A stretch of DNA of 61,473 nt from a virus. The notes beneath the pieces are model-generated. The model was not told the origin of the DNA and did no database searches. It was given only the letters and a program-made list of their open reading frames with translations. This document shows positions 34,713-43,709 of the stretch, in pieces. Numbering within the stretch: position 1 is the first letter of the stretch; each line of letters starts with the position of its first letter. The stretch spans positions 1 through 61,473 of the IMG/VR virus record IMGVR_UViG_3300044731_000955. The stretch is one strand, 5' to 3'. The translations under genes and the position numbers were made by a program.

Positions 34713-37700
34713 TTATGGAGCAGCTGTTGTCGTAGTTGTGCAATTTATATCTGATGCAGCAGTGTCAATTGTTCCAAAACTATCTATTACATATACCAAA
34801 AACTTATCTGAACCGCCTGTTGTATTTCTTAATCCTAATGTTCCATCATAATTAGCGGTTGGGCTAGTTATTACAAATGGGTCTGTCGTTACAGATACAA
34901 GGGTATCATAAGTAGGGACATATCCAGCTTTTATTTGATAAAGACCACTACCACCAGTAATAGCTACTGATGCTTTGCCAAGATAAGTAGAACCGGGCTG
35001 AGTATTATCACAAGAAATAGTTACTACAATTTCCAAAGGTGGTATTGTAGTAGTACTTGTAGTTGTTGCAGGGCAAAAAGTTAATCCACCACCTGCTGAA
35101 GAAACACTCCATTGTATTCCACCCGGGTCTGTGTAAAGTACTTGGGTTACATAGAAGAATAAACCACCTCCGTAAACAACTCTTTGGTCAATAGCAAACG
35201 TACCATTAGGGAATGATGCAGATGTTTCGATTACTCCTGATGAACAATTATATAAATTATACCAAACTGGTGGTTGTGTGGTTGTTGTTGTCGTTGGTGC
35301 AGCTGTAGTAGTCGTAGTTGGCGCAGCTGTAGTAGTCGTAGTTGGCGCAGCTGTAGTAGTAGTAGTAGTAGTAGGAATTATAATAGCAGTACCACCATTG
35401 TAATTACAATTATAATATCTATCAATCTCTTCCAAAGCTATTATATACTTATTAGTATAAGCATCAAATACACCATAAATACATGGATTCCCCATATATA
35501 CTCCTGTTTCAACTACCCCATTATTCAATTCTTGTCTATAAGCGCTTAATTTAGCAACAAAGAATGCATTCATATAATTAGTTATACTAATTGGAGTAAT
35601 ACCATCTTGACTTAATCTACAAACTACACCTCTATAATTATCTACGAAATAATCTGCAAAGTTGTTCCACGCTAAGCTTGTTGCTGCGTCCCCAATACCA
35701 TAATCCCCAGCGTAATACTGTATTTTATTAATTAAAACATCTGTATTAGCTTGCAATGGGTTGTTAGCACTGTCCTTAACTATTTGTGTTAAAATAGGCA
35801 CATTACCTACCTTAAATTTTTGATAAACTTTTAAATATCTATCCCTAACATGCAATCTTATTACATCGCCAAAGCTTCTATCGTATTCATCAAAGTTTTC
35901 AAATTTAAAATTATTTATTTGATTAATATTAGTATTTATTTGATAAGCACCCCCAAATCTAATTAATGTAGGGAAATACGTTTGTTTTGCATTTTCATCT
36001 ACTACGGATACCCTTCCGTTGCTATTAGTAACTAAATTATAAGTATCATTAAAGCTTTTTTCTATTATTGGAATAGTATAATTTTTTAATAAATTAAAAT
36101 TTAAATTAAATGCATTTAAAGTAAATGTTTCTCCTGCAAGGGTGTTTGAACTGTAAACAGCAATCCATACCTTTGCAGTTGCTGGAATTGATATAGTATT
36201 ATCTAAAATAAAATTAGTTACAATTTGAGATTGAACAACTTCTGTTTTTGTTAAATCTAATAAAGTTGAAGTGCTTGCCGTTAAAATAATAGCCTTTATA
36301 CTAAATGTTGTATTATTATTTGCTTGAGATTGAAACACAGAAAATTCCCCCGATAGTCTCAATAACAATGCATCTGTAGCCAATAAATTATTAAAGAAAA
36401 AATTAGCACTTGCATAAGTAGGATAATTTGCAGGCAAATTGTTGTTAAATGCTTGAGTTTTAACAATATAATCAGATGTTGTTATTGGAGAATCAGTTAC
36501 AGTAATTTGCATTAATGAATTAATATCTTGACTTGTGCCACCTGCTGTAAAAACAAATGCATCACTGTAAGAAACTTTTCTTTTTCTCCAAAATAAATCT
36601 CCATTTGTTAAAGAAACTATTGCAGGTACTGATGTTGGAGAAGATGCTGATTGAGTTTGTTCTAATCCAATATGATAAGCATTGCTTGTACCAGCATTGC
36701 CTATCCCAAAACATTTATCAACTTCATAGAAAAATTTTTGTGTAGAAGATGAGTTACTTGTATAGTTGTATAAGAATATTTTATAATGTAAATAATTAGA
36801 ATCACCTGTAAACATAATATCTGAACCAGTTCCAGAAGGGAAAGCTATTTTTATAAAATTACCAGTTTTAATAGTACCATCCCCTAGAGTAATAACAGCA
36901 TTTGTTCCTAAAACTTCATAGTCATATAAAGTTGTAAATAAAATTTGTGTATTAGAAGAATTATATCTTGCTAAAAAGGTAATTCTATCTCCTTGTGTAA
37001 AATTATATGAAACCACCCCTTGAGTGGATGTTATTAATTCATTATATGCATCTATATTACTTATGTCTACATATGCAAATCTTTGTACAGTAGTATCTAC
37101 CGAAGTGCTTGCATAAGCCGCTTTAGAAATCCAAAATAATCTTTTATTGTATGTTGTATTATTTGACCTCAATACATGATAATAAGAAGCCTCTAATGGC
37201 GGTCTATTTTTTATTTCTAATTTAGTAATTGGATACCTATACACAGTAGGGTCACCGGGGACTATTTGAGTGGTAAAAGATGCATCTATATCTGTTTGCG
37301 CTCCTATTGTTCTTCCTAAATAATCAAAATATTGAACTGCATATTGGTACCCAGATGAAAACGCATTTGCAAACACCGTATTATCAGGCGCATTAGCTGG
37401 AAATAAAATCTTTACACCGCTAGAAAGCAATTTAAATATTGAAGAATTTGACAAAGTAAGTATATTATTAACCAAAGACACTTGTGTCCATCCTCCTCCG
37501 TTTGTAGTAAATGCACTAGAAATAGCAGTTAATAACGTAGAAACAGTTACGCTGTTTGTATTATTTGTGTAAGAAACACCTATACTTGTTCCTGCGCTAT
37601 TGATTATATTTACCATATATATACCGCCAGCATTATCAAGTGTTGATATTATTCCAGAGGTATTTGTTCCAGTACCGTAAATATATATTTTTAATATTGT

Positions 37701-38831
37701 ACCATCAACCCCACTATCTAGTCCATTAACTGTAGCAAAAAATAACAATCCACATTTATCAAAATAGTAGCTATCTAAAGCGTCTTGTGATACCGAAACT
37801 AAGTTCATTGAGGTTTTATTATAACCTTCAGTGATACCAGAATACAATAAGACATTCCCATTGGCAAGTTCGGCAGCGTTTGCTCTTTGAGGAACATAAT
37901 CTTGCAACTGCTCGGTTTCTAATACATCAATTTGTGAATAAATACCGTCATTATAAAATTTATAATTATACAAATCATAATCAGGCACAGATAAAACTTC
38001 TTTATTGAAAGAACTAATTAAGTACCAATCAGTTGTAAAACCATTTGTTGTTTCTCTAAAAGCTATTTCGATAGCTCTTACATCAATTCCACCAGTACTT
38101 GTTGATACTGAAATTCTAGCATTGTTAGTTGGAATATCGCTAGTTAATAACAAAGTATCTTGTTGCGGCAATGGCACTATACTTCTAGCGCTCCAAACTG
38201 ATTTTTCATTATTATCATAAACATATCTGTAACAAAACTGAAATAAAGTATTTCTTACATTATTTACATTTACAGTAGTATCATTTTCGTAAACTACTTT
38301 AGGTGGCATTATTGGAGGAGCTTTAGCTACCAATATATATTCTAATTTCCAAGAAGTGCCATAATTATCAGATACATTAATTACTTTTGGTGGATTTAGT
38401 CCATCATTAAAAAACAATAAATCTCCTTCGTCATCTCTGTAAAAAATATTTACAGACAACACCTTATAAGAAGGATTAAAATTTAAAATGTCTATACTAT
38501 CGCTATCTGTTTTGCTTTCTAAAACTTTTACAATAGCTTCTGTACTAGCATTATAATATAAAATACTATTATAACCATTACTATTCCAAAGAAAATAATA
38601 AGCTCTATCTCTTACCTTATCTGGATAAAATCCAATTACTTTATTTTCACCCGCAGGCACTGTATACGCTATTTCAGTATTACCTAAGATATTAGCAATA
38701 ACCAAATCGTTACCGATTCCTTGTGAATCTTTAGTTATATTCAATGCATCAATATAATCTCCATTGGAAATTCTATATTGAGCAACATCTAAATTTAGCT
38801 TACCATTAAACGGGTTATTTATAATTGGCAT
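34713..38831 (-). CDS. Stabilization-type tail protein with Thr-rich C-terminal extension
   Basis: 1372 aa. The N-terminus (NPFNGKLNLDVAQYRISNGD, then YIDALNITKD) is typical of P22 gp10/crAss-like stabilization proteins of the tail knob. The body is beta-rich up to YGVFDAYTNKYIIALEEIDR (~1130-1150). The last ~220 residues differ: (T)nAAP tracts, then two small beta modules (WYNLYNC..., and IVVTISCDNTQPGSTY with GGSGLYQI, SprB-like), ending INCTTTTTAAP. In relatives the C-terminal phrase YTIAF...SFYSY follows directly in the same protein; here it is in 32150-32698. The protein likely seals the portal-tail junction and carries an exposed decoration. Confidence 0.7.
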   Translation of the reverse strand: MPIINNPFNGKLNLDVAQYRISNGDYIDALNITKDSQGIGNDLVIANILGNTEIAYTVPAGENKVIGFYPDKVRDRAYYFLWNSNGYNSILYYNASTEAIVKVLESKTDSDSIDILNFNPSYKVLSVNIFYRDDEGDLLFFNDGLNPPKVINVSDNYGTSWKLEYILVAKAPPIMPPKVVYENDTTVNVNNVRNTLFQFCYRYVYDNNEKSVWSARSIVPLPQQDTLLLTSDIPTNNARISVSTSTGGIDVRAIEIAFRETTNGFTTDWYLISSFNKEVLSVPDYDLYNYKFYNDGIYSQIDVLETEQLQDYVPQRANAAELANGNVLLYSGITEGYNKTSMNLVSVSQDALDSYYFDKCGLLFFATVNGLDSGVDGTILKIYIYGTGTNTSGIISTLDNAGGIYMVNIINSAGTSIGVSYTNNTNSVTVSTLLTAISSAFTTNGGGWTQVSLVNNILTLSNSSIFKLLSSGVKILFPANAPDNTVFANAFSSGYQYAVQYFDYLGRTIGAQTDIDASFTTQIVPGDPTVYRYPITKLEIKNRPPLEASYYHVLRSNNTTYNKRLFWISKAAYASTSVDTTVQRFAYVDISNIDAYNELITSTQGVVSYNFTQGDRITFLARYNSSNTQILFTTLYDYEVLGTNAVITLGDGTIKTGNFIKIAFPSGTGSDIMFTGDSNYLHYKIFLYNYTSNSSSTQKFFYEVDKCFGIGNAGTSNAYHIGLEQTQSASSPTSVPAIVSLTNGDLFWRKRKVSYSDAFVFTAGGTSQDINSLMQITVTDSPITTSDYIVKTQAFNNNLPANYPTYASANFFFNNLLATDALLLRLSGEFSVFQSQANNNTTFSIKAIILTASTSTLLDLTKTEVVQSQIVTNFILDNTISIPATAKVWIAVYSSNTLAGETFTLNAFNLNFNLLKNYTIPIIEKSFNDTYNLVTNSNGRVSVVDENAKQTYFPTLIRFGGAYQINTNINQINNFKFENFDEYDRSFGDVIRLHVRDRYLKVYQKFKVGNVPILTQIVKDSANNPLQANTDVLINKIQYYAGDYGIGDAATSLAWNNFADYFVDNYRGVVCRLSQDGITPISITNYMNAFFVAKLSAYRQELNNGVVETGVYMGNPCIYGVFDAYTNKYIIALEEIDRYYNCNYNGGTAIIIPTTTTTTTAAPTTTTTAAPTTTTTAAPTTTTTTQPPVWYNLYNCSSGVIETSASFPNGTFAIDQRVVYGGGLFFYVTQVLYTDPGGIQWSVSSAGGGLTFCPATTTSTTTIPPLEIVVTISCDNTQPGSTYLGKASVAITGGSGLYQIKAGYVPTYDTLVSVTTDPFVITSPTANYDGTLGLRNTTGGSDKFLVYVIDSFGTIDTAASDINCTTTTTAAP

Positions 38832-38837
38832 TTATTT

Positions 38838-39608
38838 CTAAGCTTTTACAGTCATACGCTGTGTGTCTAAATTTTGTTCGTAAGCTTGCATTATATATAA
38901 TGGCTTAAATTGAGCATTAGCAATTCTTCTTTGATTATAAAATTCTTGCTTCCTATCTCTCTTATCGCCTAAATTACCTTTTCTTGTACTTGGTATAGAT
39001 GCTATATCTCTCCAAGCTAAAAATGATAATAATGCCTCTCTAAATTGAATAGGTATTCTAAATGGTTCATCTGGATTTCCGCTTGATAAATATTCTATCA
39101 TCAAATAAGAATAATAAAAATATTGGTTTAAAAGAACCACCCCATTAGCATCGTCTATATTAAATGAGCCTACAAATGGTGAACCACTTGGTAAGCCGTA
39201 TATATTTTGGAAACCATACCCATCCCAATAATTAAACCATAAAGGCAAATCAGATTGATACCAAGTAGCTATTGTATTGTCTTGAGTTAAAGCAAGTCTA
39301 TCTGGCTGTTGGTCTGCATAATAAGTCATTTTGTTATTAAACTTCAAAGGAATAATTTCTCCTACTGAGTTTAACACGCCTATCTTAGTATAGCTGATGT
39401 AATCATTAGGCAATTCAGCTGTATAGTTTGTTGTGTCAATTGGTATTTTAACTGACCTAATTTTATAAAAAAAATCTAGCCCAAGCTTTTCCATGCCTCT
39501 AACTGCTATATTATATAATTTAGCGTATTTGTGTACTGATTGTTCACTTTCATCAATGTAATCATTGATTACTGAATCTATTGTTATATAATTTCTTGTT
39601 TGTGACAT
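38838..39608 (-). CDS. Tail ring/adaptor protein
   Basis: 256 aa. The pattern NYITIDSVINDYIDESE near the start, an alternating beta region (YTAELPNDYISYTKIGVLNS), and FREALLSFLAWRDIASI then a basic stretch (KGNLGDKRDRKQEFYNQRR) resemble ring proteins that stack under the portal in crAss-like podoviruses. It lies between the stabilization protein (6 bp) and the GroES-like gene (2 bp). Assignment is by layout and general pattern. Confidence 0.6.
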   Translation of the reverse strand: MSQTRNYITIDSVINDYIDESEQSVHKYAKLYNIAVRGMEKLGLDFFYKIRSVKIPIDTTNYTAELPNDYISYTKIGVLNSVGEIIPLKFNNKMTYYADQQPDRLALTQDNTIATWYQSDLPLWFNYWDGYGFQNIYGLPSGSPFVGSFNIDDANGVVLLNQYFYYSYLMIEYLSSGNPDEPFRIPIQFREALLSFLAWRDIASIPSTRKGNLGDKRDRKQEFYNQRRIANAQFKPLYIMQAYEQNLDTQRMTVKA

Positions 39609-39610
39609 TT

Positions 39611-39883
39611 TTAATTATTTGAAACGTAAGCTAATATATCATTGTGACGAATCAAGAAATGCAATTCATCGTTTAATAAAATGGCTTCTCCTGCTCCTTT
39701 GATATGAAAAATAATATCGTCTTTTTTTGCTTCCATTTTTATTTTAGCTGTGCCTCTTCCAGTAGAAACTACTTTAGCCTTACAGCTTCTTTCTATGTAG
39801 TTTTCAGGTAAAAATAAACCTCCCTCTGTAATACCTTCTGCCATAAATGGCTTTACTAAAACTAAATCTCTAATTGGTTTCAT
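39611..39883 (-). CDS. GroES-like co-chaperonin
   Basis: 90 aa, the normal size for Cpn10. It follows the GroES pattern throughout: PIRDLVLVKPFMAEGITEGG (the mobile-loop region), LFLPENYIERSCKAKVVSTG, then KDDIIFHIKGAGEAILLNDE and FLIRHNDILAYV. Cpn10 caps the host GroEL chamber; phage versions (T4 gp31 is the known example) replace the host lid so that the capsid protein can fold. It lies within the tail/adaptor operon with 2-4 bp gaps to its neighbours, so it is made with the structural proteins. The capsid protein is the likely client, by analogy. Confidence 0.82.
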   Translation of the reverse strand: MKPIRDLVLVKPFMAEGITEGGLFLPENYIERSCKAKVVSTGRGTAKIKMEAKKDDIIFHIKGAGEAILLNDELHFLIRHNDILAYVSNN

Positions 39884-39887
39884 ATTA

Positions 39888-40517
39888 TTAGTTATTATTA
39901 TCTACTCCATCATTACTTGTGTCTATTGGTCTTGACCTTTCAAAGGCTAATTGAGCTTTAATATACTCTACCATAATAGGCACATAATCATCTGGTATAA
40001 TTAATGTTGAATTTAAATCAGTTGAATCACCACCACTAACCATTCTAACATTAGCTTTATAGGCAGTTAATGGTATTCCTGTACTCATATAAACTTCTTG
40101 ACCTTGTGACCAATAGACTACTTTATTTTGAATTGGTCTTAATGTATCTTGATAACTTACTTGATTCATACTCAATGGAACAGCACCAAAAGTTGTTGGA
40201 GTATTATTATTGCTAAAATTTAATGTAGCTAGACCTTCATTTTTACCCAATGCTACTGGTATTTGTGGTAAGGTAAATTTAAAAGTAGTATTATTTACTG
40301 ATGTTATTGTCAATCCAGAATAACTTGTATAAAATGAATTGTTTACATAAGCAACACCATCCATTTGAATACTATCTGTATAATTCTTTTTAGCAGCTAC
40401 CCCAATTGCATCGTTAAGCCATTCATTAACCAAATTAAAAGTAATATTACTATCATCTGATGGCTGCCCATTATAGATTTGTCTTAATATTCTTTCTATA
40501 AATGTTTTTCTAGTCAT
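39888..40517 (-). CDS. Head-tail adaptor/ring protein
   Basis: 209 aa. A helical start (FIERILRQIYNGQPSDDSNI), a beta-rich middle, and a C-terminal helix (PIMVEYIKAQLAFERSRPID). This is the architecture of small head-completion proteins. It is coupled by a 1-bp overlap to the preceding ring protein gene. Specific family not recognised; the structural role is inferred from the operon. Confidence 0.55.
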   Translation of the reverse strand: MTRKTFIERILRQIYNGQPSDDSNITFNLVNEWLNDAIGVAAKKNYTDSIQMDGVAYVNNSFYTSYSGLTITSVNNTTFKFTLPQIPVALGKNEGLATLNFSNNNTPTTFGAVPLSMNQVSYQDTLRPIQNKVVYWSQGQEVYMSTGIPLTAYKANVRMVSGGDSTDLNSTLIIPDDYVPIMVEYIKAQLAFERSRPIDTSNDGVDNNN

Positions 40518-41182
40518 TATTGTCCTTGTTGAGTTACTTGATTAGCATATTGCTGTAGTTGTCCATCTTGCAAGTTTAACCCTATTAATTTTAATGCACG
40601 AGCTATTATTTCTAACAAATCTACATCAGCCCAAACAGGCTGAACGCTTGTACCAGAACTATAAACAGGTCTGCCACTAACAGTGGTATAAGCCCAAACT
40701 ATTGATGGGGCTTCCTTGATATAATTCAAGGTAACAGTACCAATTGTTATTGGATAAAATTGGAATCCAGTACTAGTAATCATATAAATAGGATTAGTCG
40801 CTACAGGGTCAATTGTACTATTTAAATAAGAATATAAGCTGTCTTGTTGAGTATATCTAACTCTTTGCACCGTAGAAGTCAATAAACTATCTGCTTGAAC
40901 ATAGTCGCCCGGATAAGCTATAGCACCAGTGCCGGCATTAACTACGAGTGCTGTAGTTGCAAGCAATGGAGTAAGTCTTTGTCTTATATTTTCGTTTTGA
41001 CTATAATTTATTCTAGCTTGTGGTCTTCCGGGTTGGTATTGTTGAAACTCTCCTAATAAATAATCTTGATATGAAACCTGTGCTTGATTTATAGTCAGAT
41101 TAAATTCTGATGGAGTTAAATAACCATTTTGCGCTTTGTTAATTGCAAATTGGCATATCTGATACATATCATTAACATTCAT
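40517..41182 (-). CDS. Head-tail ring/connector protein
   Basis: 221 aa, starting at ATG 41182 (MNVNDMYQICQFAINKAQNG). An upstream in-frame start at 41221 is rejected because it would begin within the terminator hairpin and upstream of the -7 box at 41200-41207. The C-terminal phrase WADVDLLEIIARALKLIGLN, then LQDGQLQQYA, is of the kind seen in crAss-like ring proteins. It heads the tail transcription unit. Confidence 0.6.
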   Translation of the reverse strand: MNVNDMYQICQFAINKAQNGYLTPSEFNLTINQAQVSYQDYLLGEFQQYQPGRPQARINYSQNENIRQRLTPLLATTALVVNAGTGAIAYPGDYVQADSLLTSTVQRVRYTQQDSLYSYLNSTIDPVATNPIYMITSTGFQFYPITIGTVTLNYIKEAPSIVWAYTTVSGRPVYSSGTSVQPVWADVDLLEIIARALKLIGLNLQDGQLQQYANQVTQQGQ

Positions 41183-41199
41183 TGAAATAAGTTGTACAA

Positions 41200-41207
41200 C
41201 AAATATA
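41200..41207 (-). promoter_or_regulatory. -7 box (TATATTTG) restarting transcription at the tail genes
   Basis: The minus strand reads TATATTTG, about 18 bp before the ATG at 41182 and ~15 bp after the terminator at 41222-41253. Transcription stops after the head genes and restarts here. Confidence 0.6.
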
Positions 41208-41213
41208 CGAAAA

Positions 41214-41253
41214 AGATACAAAAAAGCCCCGTAATTTTTAGGCTACAGGGCTT
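41214..41253 (-). terminator. Intrinsic terminator after the 297-aa head gene
   Basis: On the minus strand AAGCCCTGTA pairs with TACGGGGCTT (10 bp with one G-U) around a 10-nt loop, followed by TTTTTTG. It lies 22 bp after the stop of the gene at 41276. Confidence 0.8.
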
Positions 41254-41275
41254 CTTTTATTTAGAGGGGGAAAGA

Positions 41276-42169
41276 TTACATCAATTTCTTTAATTGCTCT
41301 AAAAATGCCTTACTTTCATCTTGAGGGTACATTGCAAATTCGACTAAATAATTTTGCGGTTTTTTGTCAGATGGTATCTTACAAATATAACCTCCATTAT
41401 TTGACCAATAAGCTGAACCTCTTTTTGTAGTAGTGTCAATTTTATTATCAATTAAAGCTTTTTTAACTATAAATGCTATTTCAACTTCTTTAGAACCAGC
41501 GCTTTGCATAAACTTATTAGGTTGAGCTTCAGCGTAAAGTTCGTAGTCATTTCTTAATGCATCCATTGATTTAGGCATTCCTAATTCATCCGTAAATGCA
41601 ATTCCCAAGAAATTAGAGTGCTTACGCATTTCGTCCTCGCTTGCCAATGAAGCGTATTTAATTGCTTCAACTTTAGCGACTCTTTTAGCTCTTTCAAGCT
41701 CTGCTGTTCTTTGTGGATTCCATTGAAAGAATGTAATTTTTCTAGTACCTTTTTTGTTAGGATTATCTAGATTAGCGTTACATAGATTTAAAAACTCAAG
41801 AGCTTCTACGTCATATTCAGCTACTCTTAATACTCTTCTGTCAAAAATTAAGCTTCTTCTGTTTTGTTCAACGAATGATTTTTCAAGTCCTTTTTGGTCT
41901 TCTACCCAAATACTTGGATAACCTCTCAAAAGTCTTATTCTTTCCATTCTACCTTTCTTTTCATTCCAAACATCGTCAATACCTTCCATATGGTATCTAC
42001 CATTTTTCTTGGTATCTGATAATTTGAAAATCTTGAAAGTTGTTGCTGTATTAGATGAAAAGGATTCCTGCATAGCTTGTGCAGCCTCATCATTTTGTCT
42101 TTGTACTTTTACTTCACCTTGTTGTGAATAGTTAGCATCTGCTAAACCTACTGCCTTTAAACGAGCCAT
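41276..42169 (-). CDS. Putative head protein downstream of the major capsid
   Basis: 297 aa. It is charged with Lys/Arg/Glu-rich parts (LSDTKKNGRYHMEGIDDVWN, then ERAKRVAKVEAIKYASLASE) and no enzymatic motif. It sits between two terminators, directly after the major capsid gene, so it can be made at a level different from capsid and tail genes. It could be a head decoration, head-completion or DNA-binding protein. Family unknown. Confidence 0.5.
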   Translation of the reverse strand: MARLKAVGLADANYSQQGEVKVQRQNDEAAQAMQESFSSNTATTFKIFKLSDTKKNGRYHMEGIDDVWNEKKGRMERIRLLRGYPSIWVEDQKGLEKSFVEQNRRSLIFDRRVLRVAEYDVEALEFLNLCNANLDNPNKKGTRKITFFQWNPQRTAELERAKRVAKVEAIKYASLASEDEMRKHSNFLGIAFTDELGMPKSMDALRNDYELYAEAQPNKFMQSAGSKEVEIAFIVKKALIDNKIDTTTKRGSAYWSNNGGYICKIPSDKKPQNYLVEFAMYPQDESKAFLEQLKKLM

Positions 42170-42191
42170 AAATGGTTATTTTTTAATGTTT

Positions 42192-42228
42192 AAAAAAGGT
42201 AGGAGCAATCAATAAAGTTGCCCCTACC
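42192..42228 (-). terminator. Intrinsic terminator after the major capsid gene
   Basis: On the minus strand GGTAGGGGCAA pairs with TTGCTCCTACC (11 bp, one G-U), loop of 9, then TTTTTT. It lies 20 bp after the capsid stop. Readthrough would feed the 297-aa gene. Confidence 0.85.
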
Positions 42229-42247
42229 CGATTATTTTGGTAACAAA

Positions 42248-43660
42248 TTAGTTACCTTGAACGATGATAAATTGGTTTGCTGCACAAACACGAGTGCCTC
42301 TGTAGGTAATCATCGCGATTTGATTAGTCATTGTACCATCTGTAGGGTTTGGAGAACCACCACCATATTGCCATACGCGAATACCGTTACCAACAGTACC
42401 ACCTTGAGGAGGTTGTTGATACATAATAGTGATATTCTTGTAAACTTGAGCGGTTTTCGCATCCTTAGTTTCACCCATTGGATAGATTAATCCGAAATTA
42501 CGGAAGTAATCTACATTTGGAGTTAAACCAGTAGTAACCTCAGTGTTGAATTGAGCGTACTTCTTTACAGATAATAAATATCCATCGATGAAAATTTCTT
42601 GGAAACCATAAGCAACAGAAGCCTCTTTTGACTTCTCGCCTTGTCCATAAACGAAAGCACCAGCTGGGTAAGCAGCGAAGATACCATCAGAGAAATCTTG
42701 TCTTTGGAAGATGTCAGTTAACCAAGCAGATTGCTTAGCACAACCATTAACGTCCATGATACGAGTAATCTCATGTAATTTAGCGATATCTAATGTACCC
42801 GGAGTGTAACCAACAGTTTCACCGTCAGCAACAACTTTAGGAATGATACCTACTGAACCTTGAGAGTTAGAATCAATTGCGCTGTTATTTTGTAAATTAC
42901 CACGCATTAATTTTGCTTCTACGTTGTTTTTGAAACGAACAAGAGTCTTATACATACCTTTGTAAGTAAACGCAGTAACGCCATTTTGAGCCATATCTGG
43001 AGATACAGGGAACTCATAATATGTTTCAGCCATTTGCGCTAAGTCAGTGTTAGACCAACCATCACGAATTTCTGTCACATAGTTATCATATCTTTCGTCC
43101 AATTGGATTAAAGGATTGATAGCTTGAGAAGCTTCACCAGCATCTGCGTCACCACCGAATAATAAAACCTCACCAGCTAATAATGAACCAGAACCAGCTG
43201 ATTGGAAGCCTTGAGTAGTTTGCTTAGGAGCAACTACAAAAGTAAATGCATTAGGAACAGAATCATCGATACTTACGATAACACCCTCAATGTTTGAAGA
43301 TGCAACACGCAAAGTTTCATTAACTCTTAATGGAGATTGAGTACCACTGTTGTAGTAAGCTTCTGCTCCTAAAGTTAATGTAATAGAAGCACCAGCTGCA
43401 GCAGCAACTGTGCTATTGTTTGTAACACCCGGCATTAATTTACCGCGGTTTTCAAACCAGAAGTAGTTTAAGTTTTTAACTTCTTCCATGCCGCTATGAG
43501 CAGCTAACCACCATGTAAAATCTTCATTGCCATACTTTTGAGTATATTGCTTGTAGTACTGTGGAGTTAATAATTGTAGGTCAACCATAAGTTGCCTATT
43601 CTGGGTTTGCAACGAGATTGAACCCGGCTGCAAAATATTTGAGGTAGGTATTCCTGCCAT
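42248..43660 (-). CDS. Major capsid protein
   Basis: 470 aa, with an N-terminal arm (SNILQPGSISLQTQNRQLMV), helical and mixed regions, then a long C-terminal body with VNGCAKQSAWLTDIFQRQDF, EVTTGLTPNVDYFRNFGLIY and RVCAANQFIIVQGN at the end. Size, position directly after the scaffold-type gene and before a strong terminator, and general resemblance to crAss-like capsid proteins support the call. It would form the HK97-fold shell. Codon use and wording are typical of a highly expressed gene. A homology check was not possible. Confidence 0.75.
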   Translation of the reverse strand: MAGIPTSNILQPGSISLQTQNRQLMVDLQLLTPQYYKQYTQKYGNEDFTWWLAAHSGMEEVKNLNYFWFENRGKLMPGVTNNSTVAAAAGASITLTLGAEAYYNSGTQSPLRVNETLRVASSNIEGVIVSIDDSVPNAFTFVVAPKQTTQGFQSAGSGSLLAGEVLLFGGDADAGEASQAINPLIQLDERYDNYVTEIRDGWSNTDLAQMAETYYEFPVSPDMAQNGVTAFTYKGMYKTLVRFKNNVEAKLMRGNLQNNSAIDSNSQGSVGIIPKVVADGETVGYTPGTLDIAKLHEITRIMDVNGCAKQSAWLTDIFQRQDFSDGIFAAYPAGAFVYGQGEKSKEASVAYGFQEIFIDGYLLSVKKYAQFNTEVTTGLTPNVDYFRNFGLIYPMGETKDAKTAQVYKNITIMYQQPPQGGTVGNGIRVWQYGGGSPNPTDGTMTNQIAMITYRGTRVCAANQFIIVQGN

Positions 43661-43709
43661 GATATTTATTTTTTATTTTTTTGCGCCTCCTCCAAAGGCA
43701 AATATCAAG

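Noticed and set aside
43670-43705. Hairpin before the major capsid gene as terminator
   Set aside because: The TTTGCCT/AGGCGCAAA stem is followed by an A-rich rather than a T-rich stretch on the transcribed strand; it may only stabilise the message.
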